From positions 1 to 64,000 of the forward strand of contig JAZTWW010000046.1 in NCBI GenBank assembly GCA_045636065.1: a DNA stretch of 64,000 nt. The letters run 5' to 3'. Of this stretch, positions 50,683-59,199 are shown in pieces (the stretch's first letter is position 1; every line of letters begins with the position of its first letter). Made by a program: the position numbers and the translations under genes. The notes under the pieces were generated by a model. It saw only the letters and a list, made by a program, of their open reading frames with translations. It ran no database searches and was not told where the DNA came from. Origin of the DNA: RGIG5050 sp045636065. GTDB taxonomy: Bacteria; Verrucomicrobiota; Kiritimatiellia; RFP12; UBA1067.

Positions 50683-51480
50683 TCAGGGCATCGGCGGGGG
50701 CGGCCCGCCCGGGCCCCTTCCCATCTGGGTGGCCTCGTACACGGCCTCGATTGTGTCGATGAAATCGGCGGCATCGTCGCCTTCAAGCCCCACGGTCCCG
50801 GCGGCGGCAGAAAGGAGCGCCGTGCGCTCCTCGCGCGCGGCGGCGCGAAGTTCGCGTTCAAGCTGGCGCATGGTCTCGAAGTTGGCGCGCCTATCGTCGT
50901 CGGAGAGGGATTCGTCGTCCGGCCTGAACGATGCGCGCATCTCGTCGACGGCATTTTGAAGCTCCTGGAACCTCGCATGCACGGCCTGCTGCTCGCTCGT
51001 GAGGATGCTCGTGTCGATGCTCGCTATTATGTCTCGCTTCTCGGCCTCGCGCTTCATCATGCTCGTGAAGTGGCGCTCCATCCTGGCGATGCGGTTCGTG
51101 GTTCTCGTGTACTCCTCGGGGTCCTCCTTGGCGAGCTTGGCAAGCTCCTCCTCCGTGGGCGGACCAAAGCGCCGCTCGCCGCGCCCCCCAGGAAAACCAC
51201 CGCGCTCGGGTCCGGAGACGGCGGGCACGGCCTCGATAGCGCTCTCGCGCGCCGGGGCCTCCTCGGCCTCCTTGAGGCGTGCTTCAAGCTCCTCGATGCG
51301 ACGCCTGAGCTGCGGCACGAGATCGGCGCCGTCCTCGGAAGAGGCGGCGGCCTTGCGGACGCGGGTCTCAGGCCTATCCTTCACCTCGGCGTCGGGCGTG
51401 GCTATGGTGAAGCCCGCCCACCCGAGGGCGATCCCTGCAAAAAACGCAAATGCGTGGAATGTAATTGTCTTTCTGTCCAT
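50683..51480 (-). CDS. Membrane-anchored coiled-coil protein, unknown
   Basis: A 265-residue protein: an N-terminal membrane anchor or signal (AFAFFAGIALGWAGF), a coiled coil (about 52-78, LRRRIEELEARLKEAEE), a Gly/Arg-rich linker, and a helical Glu/Arg-rich domain with SILTSEQQAVHARFQEL reminiscent of CpxP/Spy-like periplasmic proteins. Ends in GGPPPPMP. Not assigned. The start codon is only 8 nt from the -10, so the mRNA should be leaderless. Upstream of psd-pssA. Confidence 0.75.
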   Translation of the reverse strand: MDRKTITFHAFAFFAGIALGWAGFTIATPDAEVKDRPETRVRKAAASSEDGADLVPQLRRRIEELEARLKEAEEAPARESAIEAVPAVSGPERGGFPGGRGERRFGPPTEEELAKLAKEDPEEYTRTTNRIARMERHFTSMMKREAEKRDIIASIDTSILTSEQQAVHARFQELQNAVDEMRASFRPDDESLSDDDRRANFETMRQLERELRAAAREERTALLSAAAGTVGLEGDDAADFIDTIEAVYEATQMGRGPGGPPPPMP

Positions 51481-51488
51481 GGCCCGAT

Positions 51489-51502
51489 ATTATATCATAT
51501 TT
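51489..51502 (-). promoter_or_regulatory. Extended -10 before the coiled-coil gene
   Basis: Minus strand AAAATATGATATAAT, -10 at 51494-51489. The ATG at 51480 begins 9 nt after the hexamer, leaving a 5' leader of 0-2 nt. It lies just at the stop of the Gfo/Idh gene. Confidence 0.7.
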
Positions 51503-52685
51503 TCGGCGTGTTGACCTTAACCCATTTCGAAATTCCGCCTTCGGCCGATTCGGCCTTTGCGGACTCCTCGATGGCCGTCGCGACGGCGACGCTCCTGACG
51601 CCCTCCTCGATGCTCATTCCGAGGATCCTCTCGTCGTGCGAGCGGATCTTCTTGACGGTGCCGCGGATCTCGTCGTCGAAGTCGCGGTAGACGCGCGAAA
51701 GAGCCTCGATGTACGCATCGTTCGCGCCAAAGGGCGTAAGCGCGCTCGGGCCCTCGCCGTTGGCGCTGCGGTCGGTGAGTGTCTTCTCGGTGCCGTCGTT
51801 CTCGACGATCCTGAGCTCGCCCGGCCTGTCCTGGCGCCAGTACATGGCGGCCCTGTCGCCCGTAATCTCGAAGCTCAGCCCTTCGCTGTGCCCGACGGCA
51901 ACGCTGCTCATCCTGAATACGCCGGCGGGGAGAGTCGTCGTCTTGACGAAGACGGCCGCATCGTCGGGCACCTGACGCCCGGGGACGACTGCGCGCGCGA
52001 ATGCGCAGACACTGCCGATCTCAAGGCCCGTAACCCATTCGAGCGCAAACTGGCAGTGGCACGAAAGCTCCGTTATCACGCCGCCCGGGCCGCTGTGGTG
52101 CGGGTCGGTGCGCCACAGGGCGCCCCTGTTGCCCTGGTTCTCGACGCGCCTCGCCATCCAGCCCTGCTGGAAGCAGATGTCGAAACGCCTCAAGATCCCG
52201 AGACGCCCCTCCTTGACGAGCTTGCGGGCCTTGACGAGCTGCGAGTAGGCCGGATACACCATGGCTATGCGGTATGGCACTTCCATGAAGCGCTGCTTCC
52301 TCGCGAGATTCGTGGCTTCGTCGAGGTTGCATGTGAACGGCTTTTCGCAGAGGACCGGCACATGGTTGTCCATCGCCGTCATCGTCACAGGATAGTGGAG
52401 AGCGTTGGGCACGAGGACGCTCGCGAAGCGCGCGCGCTCCTGCGGGCTCTTGCGCCCCTCTCGCCTCAGGACGTCACGGTACGCGCCCATGACCTGCTTC
52501 GAGTCGAGCCCATAGATTCCGGCGCTGTCGAAGCTCGACTGGCGCGTGGAACCGAACGCTCCGCTCGTTACTTCAAGACCGGCCTTCTTTATGGCCGCAC
52601 GGTGCACGGCTCCCATGAAGGAGTTCATGCCGCCTCCGATGACACACAGTCCCGGACCCTTGCTAGCTGTAGGCAGTTTGCTCAT
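51495..52685 (-). CDS. Gfo/Idh/MocA family oxidoreductase
   Basis: A 396-residue NAD(P)-dependent oxidoreductase. VIGGGMNSFMG is the N-terminal dinucleotide-binding site, and VLCEKPFTCNLDEA the conserved EKP. The C-terminal half is the usual beta-sheet substrate domain. GCNG at the Rossmann turn is replaced by GGGMNS. Substrate unknown (sugar or inositol type). The ATG is about 4 nt after the predicted transcription start. Confidence 0.88.
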   Translation of the reverse strand: MSKLPTASKGPGLCVIGGGMNSFMGAVHRAAIKKAGLEVTSGAFGSTRQSSFDSAGIYGLDSKQVMGAYRDVLRREGRKSPQERARFASVLVPNALHYPVTMTAMDNHVPVLCEKPFTCNLDEATNLARKQRFMEVPYRIAMVYPAYSQLVKARKLVKEGRLGILRRFDICFQQGWMARRVENQGNRGALWRTDPHHSGPGGVITELSCHCQFALEWVTGLEIGSVCAFARAVVPGRQVPDDAAVFVKTTTLPAGVFRMSSVAVGHSEGLSFEITGDRAAMYWRQDRPGELRIVENDGTEKTLTDRSANGEGPSALTPFGANDAYIEALSRVYRDFDDEIRGTVKKIRSHDERILGMSIEEGVRSVAVATAIEESAKAESAEGGISKWVKVNTPKI

Positions 52686-52695
52686 CTTGGGTTAA

Positions 52696-52725
52696 ATCAT
52701 ACCAAATTTACCGCATCCAAATCAA
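52696..52725 (-). promoter_or_regulatory. Promoter of the Gfo/Idh gene
   Basis: Minus strand: -35 TTGATT (52725-52720), 18-bp spacer, -10 TATGAT (52701-52696) within AAATTTGGTATGAT. Start codon 10 nt from the hexamer. Confidence 0.75.
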
Positions 52726-52742
52726 GATAAAAATGCGGAAAA

Positions 52743-54413
52743 CTAAAATTTTATCCGCATATGGCGCTCCGCGCCGTACGGGAAATCCCCGGGCACGTAT
52801 CCGGAGAGTCTGGGGCCGGTAAGCGAATAGCGCTGCGGATGGTACATGAATATCCAGGGGGCGTCCTCGCGGACGATCTCCTGGGCCTTGGCCCATAGCT
52901 CAGGCGCATCGGCCCTCGAGTGCGCGCTCGCCTCCATGGCCCTGTCGTAGGCATCGTCGAACGCTGCGCTTCTGTATCCCGTGTGGTTGGGGCCGGGAGA
53001 GACGTTCTTCGAGTGGAAGAGCTGGAGAAAGTTCTCGGCGTCCGGATAGTCGCCCACCCATCCCATCCTGAAAAGCTCGAGCCGCCCTTCGTCCACGGCC
53101 TGGAGAAATCCCGTCCACGTCATGAACCTAAGTTCAAGGTCTATGCCCACCTTCTCGTAGAAACTCTTGACGAGCTCAGCCTCTTCGCGGTCGGCCTGCG
53201 TGGCCCTGCCGAGCGTGTATGTGAAAGAGAGGCGCCTTCCGGTGGCGGGGTCGATCGTGTGGCAAGAACCGGTCGCCTCGTCGAACTCGACCTTGTACCC
53301 CGCCTCGGCGAGAAGGCTCCTTGCCTTGTCGAGATTGAAGGAATATGCGTAAGGAGTTTCAAGCCGCGCCGGCACCCCGGGAGGCACGGGGCCAGTCGCC
53401 TGCTCAACGCCTCCTTTCCTGAACGAGCGCCACTTCGGGAAATCGAAAGCGCAGTTGAGGGCCTGCCTGAGCTTCTTCTTCTCTGCAAGGCGCGGCGATG
53501 TGAGATTCATGCCTATATAGAAGACGTCGAGCGTATCGCCTGTATTGAACTCGAAGCCCTTTGCGGCAAGGCCGGGGTCGAGGCTCAAGGAGCCGTCGGG
53601 GTTCTGCGTCAAGATAGCGTCGCGGTAGTCCTGCGTTAGCTCGGGGAGGAAGTCGAGCTCGCCCTTGAGGAACATGAGCCACTGCGTGCTCGGGTCGTCG
53701 ATGACGGAATAGACGATCCTCTCGATGATCGCGCCCTCGCCCGCCGTGGCCGAATCCCCTTCACGCGACCAGCCGGGCCAGTTGGGGTTGCGCACGAACT
53801 CCATCGTGTGGTTCCTGCGCCATCTCTCCATGCGGTACGCCCCGCTTCCAACGGGGTGAGAGCCGAAGCGCTTGGCGTACGTCTCCACGGCCTCGTGCGG
53901 CACGACACCCGTGTACGCCATCGCAAGGAACCAAGGGAAGACGTGGAGAGAGGATTTGAGCGTTATCCTGACGGTCGTCTGATCCACGGCCTCAACGCTT
54001 TCGACGTTTGCCATAAGCCAGAGGCCGCTTGAGGCGTTGTTCTTGTCTCCAAGGCGCTTTAGGGAGTATACGATATCCTCGGCGACCACGTCGCGGCCAA
54101 GCCCACCCTCAAAGCACGGGTCGTCATGGAACCTGCTTCCAGGGCGGAGCTTCAACGTGTATACGAGCCCTTCGGCATCGACCTCTGGTAGTTCGCATAT
54201 GCCGGGCTTCAGCGTGTAGGGCCGCTTAAGGTAGTCGACTTCAAGAGGCGTCTCGTAGACGAGCTGCACGGCCGTCGCGTCGGGGACGGACGAGCTCCTT
54301 AAGGGGTCCATGCTCGCGACGCGCGATATCGGGCGGCGGAACACCGCCTCGGCGGACGCGAGCGACACGGCCAAAGCCGCAGCGAGAAAGATTGAACTTT
54401 TGAATGCCGGCAT
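52743..54413 (-). CDS. Peptide/nickel-type ABC transporter substrate-binding protein
   Basis: A 556-residue family-5 extracellular solute-binding protein. Signal peptide SSIFLAAALAVSLASAEA at 5-22, then YETPLEVDY, YTLKLRPGSRFHDDPCF and AEDIVYSLKRLGD as in OppA/DppA. No lipobox Cys is seen. No permease or ATPase genes lie beside it. The ATG at 54413 has GGAGG upstream and opens the signal peptide; the longer frame is rejected. Starts inside the 3' end of aroQ. Confidence 0.9.
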   Translation of the reverse strand: MPAFKSSIFLAAALAVSLASAEAVFRRPISRVASMDPLRSSSVPDATAVQLVYETPLEVDYLKRPYTLKPGICELPEVDAEGLVYTLKLRPGSRFHDDPCFEGGLGRDVVAEDIVYSLKRLGDKNNASSGLWLMANVESVEAVDQTTVRITLKSSLHVFPWFLAMAYTGVVPHEAVETYAKRFGSHPVGSGAYRMERWRRNHTMEFVRNPNWPGWSREGDSATAGEGAIIERIVYSVIDDPSTQWLMFLKGELDFLPELTQDYRDAILTQNPDGSLSLDPGLAAKGFEFNTGDTLDVFYIGMNLTSPRLAEKKKLRQALNCAFDFPKWRSFRKGGVEQATGPVPPGVPARLETPYAYSFNLDKARSLLAEAGYKVEFDEATGSCHTIDPATGRRLSFTYTLGRATQADREEAELVKSFYEKVGIDLELRFMTWTGFLQAVDEGRLELFRMGWVGDYPDAENFLQLFHSKNVSPGPNHTGYRSAAFDDAYDRAMEASAHSRADAPELWAKAQEIVREDAPWIFMYHPQRYSLTGPRLSGYVPGDFPYGAERHMRIKF

Positions 54414-54444
54414 TGCCCAAGCCTCCGGTTGCGGCAGACTTCCC

Positions 54445-54870
54445 TTAACCGAGAAGCGCCTCAAGGGCGAGGATGTAGCCCTTCGGCCCGAGGCCGCATA
54501 TCTGGCCTACGCATGCGCTTACGGTAAGCGACACGCTACGGTAGCTTTCGCGGCGGTGGACGTTCGATATGTGCACCTCGATCGTGGGAACGCCGCTCGC
54601 GAGGATCGCGTCATGCAGCGCCACGCTCGTATGCGTGTAGGCGGCGGGGTTTAGAATTATCCCATCATAGACGCCTTTCGCGCCATCGATCATACGGGCG
54701 AGGGCGCCCTCATCCTCGCTCTGGAAATCGTCGAGCCTGGCTCCGCGCGCCTCCGCCGCAGCCCTCACCGCGCCGACTATGTCCGCAAGCGTAGTGGTGC
54801 CGTATATCCCGGGCTCGCGCGTTCCGAGCATCCCGAGATTCGGTCCGTTCAAAAGAAGTATCCTCTTCAT
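54445..54870 (-). CDS. aroQ: 3-dehydroquinate dehydratase, type II
   Basis: A 141-residue dodecameric-type dehydroquinase of the shikimate pathway: LNGPNLGMLGTREPGIYG with catalytic Arg/Tyr, NPAAYTHTSVAL, and EVHISNVHRRESYR with the catalytic His. QSEDEG stands in for the more usual QSNHEG. 31 bp after trmD. Confidence 0.95.
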   Translation of the reverse strand: MKRILLLNGPNLGMLGTREPGIYGTTTLADIVGAVRAAAEARGARLDDFQSEDEGALARMIDGAKGVYDGIILNPAAYTHTSVALHDAILASGVPTIEVHISNVHRRESYRSVSLTVSACVGQICGLGPKGYILALEALLG

Positions 54871-54901
54871 TGCACACCTCCAAAATCCGTCATGCGGCCG
54901 G

Positions 54902-55600
54902 TCAGCCGCCTATCGCGAATGTTCCGCCCATCTCGATGAGATCGGGCCTCATGCGCCCCGTAAGGTCGAAGGCCTGGCGCCTGCGCCACGATTCGGCCTT
55001 CGCGTGGTCGCCGCAGGAAAGCTCTCCGGGAACGGCGACGCCCCTGAAAACGGGCGGCCTCGTATACTGCGGAGCCTCGAGAAGCCCGCCCTCCGAGAAG
55101 CTCTCCTTTGTCGTGGCGGCCGTGCCGCCGCCGAGAACTCCGGGGATAAGCCTCACGATCGAATCGATCATCGCGGCAGCAGGGATCTCGCCGCCCGTAA
55201 GAACGAAATCGCCGATGGACACCTGGTCCGTCGCCAGGGCGTTGACCCTAGCGTCGATGCCCTCGTAGTGGCCGCAGATGAAAACGAGGTGTTCCTCCTT
55301 GGAGAACGCCTCGCTGTCGCGCTGGGAGTAGCGCCTGCCGGCGGGGGTCGTCATTATTATCCGGGAGCCGGGCGTCGCGACGGATTCAATGGCGTCGAAC
55401 CAGACGTCCGGCTTCATCAGCATCCCGGGGCCGCCCGAATAGGGACGGTCGTCCACGGTGCGGCGCCTGTCGCGCGCGAAGTCCCTCAGATCGACCGTCC
55501 TAATGAAAACCTTTCCCGCGCGGGCGGCGCGGGAAAGGATGCTCTCACCCAGAAATCCCCTGAACATCTCAGGGAACACGGTGATGATGTCAATCTGCAT
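54902..55600 (-). CDS. trmD: tRNA (guanine37-N1)-methyltransferase
   Basis: A 232-residue TrmD with the deep-knot SAM site (LVFICGHYEGIDARV, SIGDFVLTGGE) and SGGPGMLMKPDVW. Methylates G37 in tRNAs reading CNN/GGN codons. Its ATG overlaps the rplS stop by one base (TAATG). Confidence 0.96.
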   Translation of the reverse strand: MQIDIITVFPEMFRGFLGESILSRAARAGKVFIRTVDLRDFARDRRRTVDDRPYSGGPGMLMKPDVWFDAIESVATPGSRIIMTTPAGRRYSQRDSEAFSKEEHLVFICGHYEGIDARVNALATDQVSIGDFVLTGGEIPAAAMIDSIVRLIPGVLGGGTAATTKESFSEGGLLEAPQYTRPPVFRGVAVPGELSCGDHAKAESWRRRQAFDLTGRMRPDLIEMGGTFAIGG

Positions 55601-55968
55601 TATTTCTTCACGAGCTTGCGCACGGCCTTGTGGCTGCAGAATGTACGCTCGGTGTAGAGCTTGGCGCGGCGGCTCGGGTTGCGCTTGACGACCGTGATCT
55701 TCTCGACGGCCGGGGAAGCGAACGGGAAGAGCTTCTCGACCCTGACGCCGTATGCGTCGCGGGAGACGGTGAAGTTGCCGGAGGCGTTCTTGGCGCCGTT
55801 GTCGATCGCGAGGACCTTGCCCTCGAAATCCTGGATACGGCTCTTCTCGCCTTCCTTGATGCGCACGGAGACGCGGACGGTGTCGCCGGTGTGGAACTCG
55901 GGGAAGTTCTTCGCGGAGATCTTCTTGGCCTGCTCGGCGTTGATCTTGTCAATAAGTTTGATACCCAT
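55600..55968 (-). CDS. rplS: 50S ribosomal protein L19
   Basis: A 122-residue L19: FHTGDTVRVSVRIKEGEKSR, QDFEGKVLAI, and the GVRVEKLFPFASPAVEKI core; the C-terminus continues VVKRNPSRRAKLYT. Lies between rpsP and trmD, whereas the common order is rpsP-rimM-trmD-rplS. Confidence 0.96.
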   Translation of the reverse strand: MGIKLIDKINAEQAKKISAKNFPEFHTGDTVRVSVRIKEGEKSRIQDFEGKVLAIDNGAKNASGNFTVSRDAYGVRVEKLFPFASPAVEKITVVKRNPSRRAKLYTERTFCSHKAVRKLVKK

Positions 55969-55989
55969 TTCTCACCTCTTTCTGGCCGC

Positions 55990-56280
55990 TTAAGCCTTCT
56001 TCTCGGCCTTCTTGGCCTTGACCGCGTGGTGCGGCTTGAGCTGCGGGTTGCGGGCGCGGCGGATGAGGGAGGCGACCGTCTCGGAGGGCTGGGCGCCCTT
56101 CTTGAGCCAATCGTCCACGCGCTCGAGGTCGATCTTGAAGTTGTTCTCCTTCAGCGCGGTATCGTACCAGCCGAGGATCTCGATGAACTTGCCATCACGG
56201 GGCGAGCGAGCATCCGCCGCCACGATACGGTATGTCGCGTGGTTCTTGCAACCTGTGCGACGCATTCTGAGCTTAACCAT
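55990..56280 (-). CDS. rpsP: 30S ribosomal protein S16
   Basis: A 96-residue S16: VKLRMRRTGCKNHATYRIVA (a variant of the usual IRLxRxGxKxxPxYRIV), DGKFIEILGWYD, VDDWLKKGAQPSETV. First gene of the rpsP-rplS-trmD-aroQ group, with its own promoter at 56362-56390. Confidence 0.96.
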   Translation of the reverse strand: MVKLRMRRTGCKNHATYRIVAADARSPRDGKFIEILGWYDTALKENNFKIDLERVDDWLKKGAQPSETVASLIRRARNPQLKPHHAVKAKKAEKKA

Positions 56281-56361
56281 TTTCTTTCCTTTTCTCTTCC
56301 CCTTTGGGGAGCCTTCCTTCTGTACGCGGAAGACGCCCTCCGAACGCGAGAAGTGGGTGGT

Positions 56362-56390
56362 AGTATACCAAATTTTCCGCCCGGTTGCAA
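56362..56390 (-). promoter_or_regulatory. Promoter of rpsP
   Basis: Minus strand: -35 TTGCAA (56390-56385), 17-bp spacer, -10 TATACT (56367-56362) in AAATTTGGTATACT. A leader of about 75 nt follows before the rpsP ATG. Confidence 0.8.
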
Positions 56391-56436
56391 GTGTTTTTTA
56401 GATAAGCCGAAATTTGCGGATTTGCGTCAGGGATGT

Positions 56437-57426
56437 TCATCCCCTGAACCTGTGCGTGGCGCTTCTTGTGAAACGCTCCATCGCAGCGGCCTCGCGCGCC
56501 GTTTCGGCCTTGAGCCTCAGGTACGCGCGCCAGCGCGACTCGTCGAGCGTTCCGTCCTCGAGGGCCGCCTTTACGGCGCATCCGCCTTCCGTATCGTGGC
56601 GGCAGTCGGAAAAGCGGCACTTGCGGAAGAGCGCTTCGATGTCGGGGAACGTCTCGCCGATCCCCTCGCCGGCCTCCCACATGCCGATCTCGCGCATTCC
56701 AGGGGTGTCGATCACGAGCGCCCCTGAAGGGAGTTTCACGAGTTCGCGCTCGGTAGTCGTGTGGCGGCCCTTGTCGTCCCACTCGCGGATTTCGAGGGTT
56801 GGCATCAGCTCCTCTCCGGCGAGGGCGTTAACGAGCGAGCTTTTGCCTACGCCGGAGCTTCCAACAAGGGCGATCGTGCGCCTTGGCGCGGCGATCTCGC
56901 GGATGGCGTCCATGCCACGGCCGGTCAAGGAGGATATCGCAAGGACGCGCGAGCCCTGCGAATGGCGTTCGGCCTCGGCCACGCATTCCGCCCCGAAGTC
57001 CTCCGTGAGGTCGCACTTGGTTATTACGGTGACGACTTCGGCGCGGCTTGCCCTGCCGAGGGCGAGGAAGCGCTCAAGGCGCCTTACGCTGAAGTTCATG
57101 TTGGCGCTCATGAGGAAAAGGAGCGTATCGAAGTTCACAGCGACCGTCTGCGCCCGGCGCCCGGCGGACGAAGGGTCGGCCCTTGTGAATTCGCTCTTTC
57201 GCGGAAGTGTTTCCGTTATGCGGCTTTCTCCGTGCGGATTCCAGCGGATCCGAACGAAATCGCCAGTGGCGGGCCTTTGGGCCCCTTCGCGCCTGAAGTA
57301 CGCGCCCTTCTTCGTGCGCGCCACCCCCTCGCCCTCGTCGCAGACGATATGGAAGTAGTCGCCGTAGGCGGCGGTGACGCGCGCTACGCCGGCGGAATCG
57401 CCGTCATATCCCCAGTCATACAGCAT
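56437..57426 (-). CDS. rsgA: Ribosome small-subunit GTPase RsgA (YjeQ)
   Basis: A 329-residue circularly permuted GTPase. OB-fold at 1-85, then G4 (ITKCDL), G1 (GSSGVGKSS) and G3 (DTPGM) in permuted order, and a C-terminal zinc site C-x4-C-x-H-x5-C. Assists late 30S maturation. The ATG at 57426 lies inside the end of the upstream gene, with GAGGAG upstream; longer frames are rejected. Confidence 0.95.
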   Translation of the reverse strand: MLYDWGYDGDSAGVARVTAAYGDYFHIVCDEGEGVARTKKGAYFRREGAQRPATGDFVRIRWNPHGESRITETLPRKSEFTRADPSSAGRRAQTVAVNFDTLLFLMSANMNFSVRRLERFLALGRASRAEVVTVITKCDLTEDFGAECVAEAERHSQGSRVLAISSLTGRGMDAIREIAAPRRTIALVGSSGVGKSSLVNALAGEELMPTLEIREWDDKGRHTTTERELVKLPSGALVIDTPGMREIGMWEAGEGIGETFPDIEALFRKCRFSDCRHDTEGGCAVKAALEDGTLDESRWRAYLRLKAETAREAAAMERFTRSATHRFRG

Positions 57427-57787
57427 AAGGCCCGAGAAACTCCTCGGCGAAATCGAAGCCGCCGATGAAATCGTCGCGCGAGTCGCACTCCGACTTGCCG
57501 ACCATGCCTGCGTCATGCAGGTTGTAGACGATGTTACCCACGTCCTCGCAGCACTTGATCCCCCAGTCCTCCATGACGGCGTACGCCATGGGCCCGAATG
57601 CGTCGAGCGCAAGGTCGCGGAAGGTGTCGACGAGGACGCTTCCGGGGACGGACTCCCCCTTCGCCTCCTCGGACGCGCGCTCTAGCACGGCGAGTATGAA
57701 GTCGTACGCGTGCGCGTCGTATCTCGAGTCCTTCGCAAGTATGGCCGAATAGTCGGCCGTGCCGTATGCTATCTGGGGTATCTGCAT
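57416..57787 (-). CDS. Minf_1886 family conserved protein (TIGR04138-like)
   Basis: A 123-residue protein matching the small family conserved in Planctomycetes and Verrucomicrobia: YDAHAYDFILAVLERA near the N-terminus, LALDAFGPMAYAVMEDWGI in the middle, VGNIVYNLHDAGM. Function unknown. A useful taxonomic marker for the PVC group. Its ATG abuts the HIT stop, and it overlaps rsgA by 11 nt. Confidence 0.85.
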   Translation of the reverse strand: MQIPQIAYGTADYSAILAKDSRYDAHAYDFILAVLERASEEAKGESVPGSVLVDTFRDLALDAFGPMAYAVMEDWGIKCCEDVGNIVYNLHDAGMVGKSECDSRDDFIGGFDFAEEFLGPYAV

Positions 57788-58192
57788 CTACTGCATCCTG
57801 ATGCGAGCGGCGAGCGCGGCGAGCTCGGCCATGTCGGCCTTGCGGCCCGCAAATTCGAGAGGGTCGCCGTTTTTGCGCGGGATGATGTGGAAATGTATGT
57901 GGGGGACGGTCTGCCCGGCGGCGGCTCCGTTGTTCTGGAGGATGTTGAAGCCGTCGGCGCCAAGGGCTTCCTTCAGGTGGGCGGCGACCTTCCTTACGCG
58001 GGCGATGAGGGATGCGAGCAGCTCGTCGCCGGCATCGAGAAGGCCCGTCCTGTGCTCTTTCGGTATCACAAGCGTGTGGCCTTCAGCAAAGGGATTGATG
58101 TCAAGGTAGGCAAGGGCGACGTCGTCCTCGTATATCTTGAACGAAGGGATTTCCCCTTCCGCTATCGCGCAGAATATGCAATCGTTTTTCAT
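57788..58192 (-). CDS. HIT family nucleotide-binding protein
   Basis: A 134-residue HIT protein (HinT-like): CIFCAIAEGEIPSFKIYED, and the catalytic triad HIHFHIIPR. Likely purine nucleoside phosphoramidase. The ATG at 58192 gives the family start and lies 6 nt after the -10 hexamer, so translation is probably leaderless; longer frames upstream are rejected. Confidence 0.93.
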   Translation of the reverse strand: MKNDCIFCAIAEGEIPSFKIYEDDVALAYLDINPFAEGHTLVIPKEHRTGLLDAGDELLASLIARVRKVAAHLKEALGADGFNILQNNGAAAGQTVPHIHFHIIPRKNGDPLEFAGRKADMAELAALAARIRMQ

Positions 58193-58198
58193 GCGCGT

Positions 58199-58227
58199 AT
58201 TATACCAAAACGCCGCATGCGAGGCAA
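58199..58227 (-). promoter_or_regulatory. Promoter of the HIT-Minf_1886-rsgA group
   Basis: Minus strand: -35 TTGCCT (58227-58222), 17-bp spacer, -10 TATAAT (58204-58199) with TTTTGG before it. The ATG starts 6 nt after the hexamer. Confidence 0.82.
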
Positions 58228-58238
58228 GCCTCTCGGCA

Positions 58239-59036
58239 TCAAGACGCGAGGAGGAGGGTGAGGAGGCCGGCGAAGATGCAGTACGGGCCGAAGAGCCAGA
58301 AGCCCCTTCCGCGTATGACCTTGACGAGAAGCGCGAGAGATGCGTAGCCGATGACGGCAGAGACGGCAACGCCCCAGAAAAGCCAGCCCCATCCAACCTC
58401 CACCGCGCCTTCAACCGCGCATGCCTCGGATGAAAAAGCCTCGAAAGCCTGAAGGATCGTCCCGCCGATGATCAGCGGCGCGCTCATAAGGAAGGAGAAC
58501 TCCGCAGCCTTCGCGCCGTCCACCCTTGCGCCGCGCGCCGCGGCAAGCGTCATGCCGCTGCGGCTGACGCCCGGAAGGAGCGCCACGGCCTGCCCTATGC
58601 CCATTATGACCGCCCGCCACCAGCCGACGTTCTTGTAGCCGCGCGGCATAAGCCTCGTGCCAAGAAGAACCGCGCCCGTGAACATGAGAAGCGCGCCGAC
58701 CATCTGGACGTTCTCCTGGAGAGACTCGATCCCGTCACGGAAGAGGAAATAGACGGGCACCGCGGGGATGGCCGCAACGATCAGCTTCCCTGAGTATTCG
58801 AGCCAGTCGCGCTCGAGCCTGAGGCACCCGGCAAGGATCGCAAGGATCTCACGCCTGTAGTACGCGAAGATCGCAATGAGCGTGCCGAAATGGAGCATTA
58901 CGTTTAGCCTCATCCCGGCATCGTGCATGCCGAGGAAATGCTGCCCTATCACAAGATGGCCGCTGGACGAGACCGGAAGGAACTCGGCCACGCCCTGAAG
59001 AACTGCAAGTGCGGTTACGCTTAGAAATTCACCCAT
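58239..59036 (-). CDS. uppP: Undecaprenyl-diphosphatase (BacA/UppP)
   Basis: A 265-residue membrane phosphatase with FLPVSSSGHLVIGQ (first active-site half) and GVSRSGMT (second half) and about eight membrane segments. It recycles undecaprenyl diphosphate for peptidoglycan and polysaccharide synthesis. Confidence 0.95.
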   Translation of the reverse strand: MGEFLSVTALAVLQGVAEFLPVSSSGHLVIGQHFLGMHDAGMRLNVMLHFGTLIAIFAYYRREILAILAGCLRLERDWLEYSGKLIVAAIPAVPVYFLFRDGIESLQENVQMVGALLMFTGAVLLGTRLMPRGYKNVGWWRAVIMGIGQAVALLPGVSRSGMTLAAARGARVDGAKAAEFSFLMSAPLIIGGTILQAFEAFSSEACAVEGAVEVGWGWLFWGVAVSAVIGYASLALLVKVIRGRGFWLFGPYCIFAGLLTLLLAS

Positions 59037-59053
59037 CGGAAATCCCCTTCAAC

Positions 59054-59081
59054 AAAAAAAGAATCCTCTTTCCGAGGATTC
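59054..59081 (-). terminator. Rho-independent terminator of tRNA-Asp
   Basis: Minus strand: 8-bp stem GAATCCTC/GAGGATTC (59061-59068 with 59074-59081), 5-nt loop, then seven T (59060-59054). It lies 20 bp after the tRNA 3' end and before uppP. Confidence 0.92.
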
Positions 59082-59101
59082 CTTTTTCCACGCTTCACAA
59101 C

Positions 59102-59176
59102 TGGCGGGCTCAAGGGGAATCGAACCCCTCTCTCCGGATCGACAGTCCGGGGTCCTAACCGATGAACGATGAGCCC
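59102..59176 (-). tRNA. tRNA-Asp (GTC)
   Basis: On the minus strand the 75-nt sequence folds as a cloverleaf: acceptor GGGCTCA/TGAGCCC, anticodon stem CCGGA/TCCGG with loop CTGTCGA (anticodon GTC), T-arm AGGGG-TTCGATT-CCCCT, discriminator G and an encoded CCA. Own promoter and terminator flank it. Confidence 0.96.
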
Positions 59177-59199
59177 CTCGTGTCGTGAAGACGGTGTGT

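Noticed and set aside
54902..56280. Loss of rimM from the genome
   Set aside because: Its absence from this cluster says nothing about the rest of the chromosome.
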